From positions 1 through 20,594 of IMG/VR virus record IMGVR_UViG_3300045738_001863: a stretch of DNA of 20,594 nt; one strand, 5' to 3'. Positions 20,055 through 20,594 of the stretch are shown here, one piece after another. Every line of letters begins with the position of its first letter. The first letter of the stretch is position 1. The notes below the pieces were generated by a model. That model did no database searches and was not told the origin of the DNA. It saw only the letters and a list, made by a program, of their open reading frames with translations. The DNA is from a virus. Position numbers and translations under genes: made by a program.

Positions 20055-20594
20055 TTTTATACCATTCTACTTTATTCTTGTACCATTCTACAAACGATTC
20101 TATATGTCTTTCTAAAAGAAGCTCTCGAGTTAGAGGGTCCTTTACATATGGCCAATTTATTTCAAAATCAGACAGATTCTTAAGTATGGGATCATTCCTA
20201 TGCTCTTCTTCATTAGCGGGAAGGAGGGCCTCTTTTTCTCCCGTGGCTCTAGTATGCCTCATTTGAGTGATGTGAACTAACACTCCATCTAGCTCGTCCT
20301 TTAACCAACTCACTTCGTCATCCATATATTCTTGATATCTAATGTCCGTTATAACTGGAATATCGTCTGTCTGTTTGTTTAATAAAAACTCGTAGATTTG
20401 ATCGTCTAATTTGCCTATCCAATATCTCCCCTCACTTTCTTTTCGTTTCTCTCTACCGAAAGAAACGAGAAGAGGCCTTATTTTATTCTTTTCTTCTCGC
20501 GAACACGATAGGGGATCAATACCATACGACGTTTTCGTTATGCCTGAAACTTCTCTTTTTAATTCGTCTGCGAGAGCGAACCTCTTTACCGGCA
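20044..20594 (-). CDS. deoxynucleoside monophosphate kinase (5' end outside window)
   Basis: The frame is open from the right edge of the window to TAA at 20044, about 183 codons; the internal ATG at 20325 is not the start. Visible features fit phage dNMP kinases (T4 gene 1 type): FALADELKREVSG, the basic segment RPLLVSFGREKRKESEGRYW (where the family has RxxLQxxGxxxRxxxxxxW), then IPVITDIRYQEYMDDEVSWL matching the 'DVRFPNE ... W' block, and GVLVHI. It would phosphorylate dNMPs made or salvaged by the phage. The P-loop should lie upstream, outside the window. The C-terminus ends in a short tandem repeat, VEWYKN twice. Confidence 0.78.
   Translation of the reverse strand, partial: PVKRFALADELKREVSGITKTSYGIDPLSCSREEKNKIRPLLVSFGREKRKESEGRYWIGKLDDQIYEFLLNKQTDDIPVITDIRYQEYMDDEVSWLKDELDGVLVHITQMRHTRATGEKEALLPANEEEHRNDPILKNLSDFEINWPYVKDPLTRELLLERHIESFVEWYKNKVEWYKNEH
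20050..20091 (-). repeat. tandem 21-bp repeat in the dNMP kinase 3' end
   Basis: Two adjacent 21-bp units, 17 of 21 bases identical, encode VEWYKNK and VEWYKNE. All four differences leave the reading frame intact, so this looks like a recent in-frame duplication at the protein's end. Confidence 0.7.

Noticed and set aside
20044-20325. 93-residue protein starting at ATG 20325
   Set aside because: The frame stays open upstream to the window edge and carries dNMP kinase motifs there, so this is the C-terminal part of a longer gene.

Overview
The window looks like part of the genome of a tailed, probably lytic, dsDNA phage (Caudoviricetes). The evidence is tight packing with 1-38 nt gene overlaps, and a replication and nucleotide set encoded with many small unknown genes and no bacterial housekeeping genes. 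That set is a PHP-domain protein, Cas4/RecB-like nuclease, primase, DnaB helicase, PD-(D/E)XK endonuclease, RecA, ribonucleotide reductase, dNMP kinase and a phage-type sigma factor. The DNA is AT-rich by eye. A GT9-like sugar transferase, GDP-mannose dehydratase and a lipobox protein suggest a Gram-negative host. The host cannot be named from the sequence, and a marine phage is only an impression.

Layout. 1-5707 (minus strand): a replication/recombination block, read from right to left as unknown gene, RecA, small nuclease, DnaB, primase, Cas4-like nuclease, PHP protein. 5685-7687 (minus): GDP-mannose 4,6-dehydratase and a GT9-like glycosyltransferase. 7781-9435 (plus): six overlapping small genes, each with a predicted membrane helix or lipobox, ending in a lipoprotein with a papain/C39-like Cys motif. 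9419-11626 (minus): a DUF5672 glycosyltransferase, a TM/coiled-coil protein, an unknown protein, a methyltransferase and a 56-residue membrane protein. 11730-12224 (plus): a type I signal peptidase. 12231-13581 (minus): two methyltransferases. 13584-17243 (minus): class I ribonucleotide reductase, with a 62-residue gene between the subunits. 17346-20594 (minus): an FmdB-like protein, a GT-B glycosyltransferase, a small conserved protein, a sigma factor, a two-helix membrane protein and a dNMP kinase cut by the window end.

How the genes fit together. Ribonucleotide reductase and dNMP kinase would supply dNTPs to a DnaB/primase replisome, with RecA and two nucleases for recombination. The sigma factor would switch transcription. 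Glycosyltransferases and methyltransferases scattered between these genes suggest modification of virion or host glycans. The plus-strand membrane cassette and the signal peptidase point to work at the host envelope.

Most notable points: four good sigma70-type promoters sit only 4-8 nt from start codons, suggesting leaderless messages; the NrdB subunit lacks the radical tyrosine (Val instead) and has the class Ic ligand pattern; the plus-strand membrane/lipoprotein cassette has no recognised function; and a type I signal peptidase is phage-borne.
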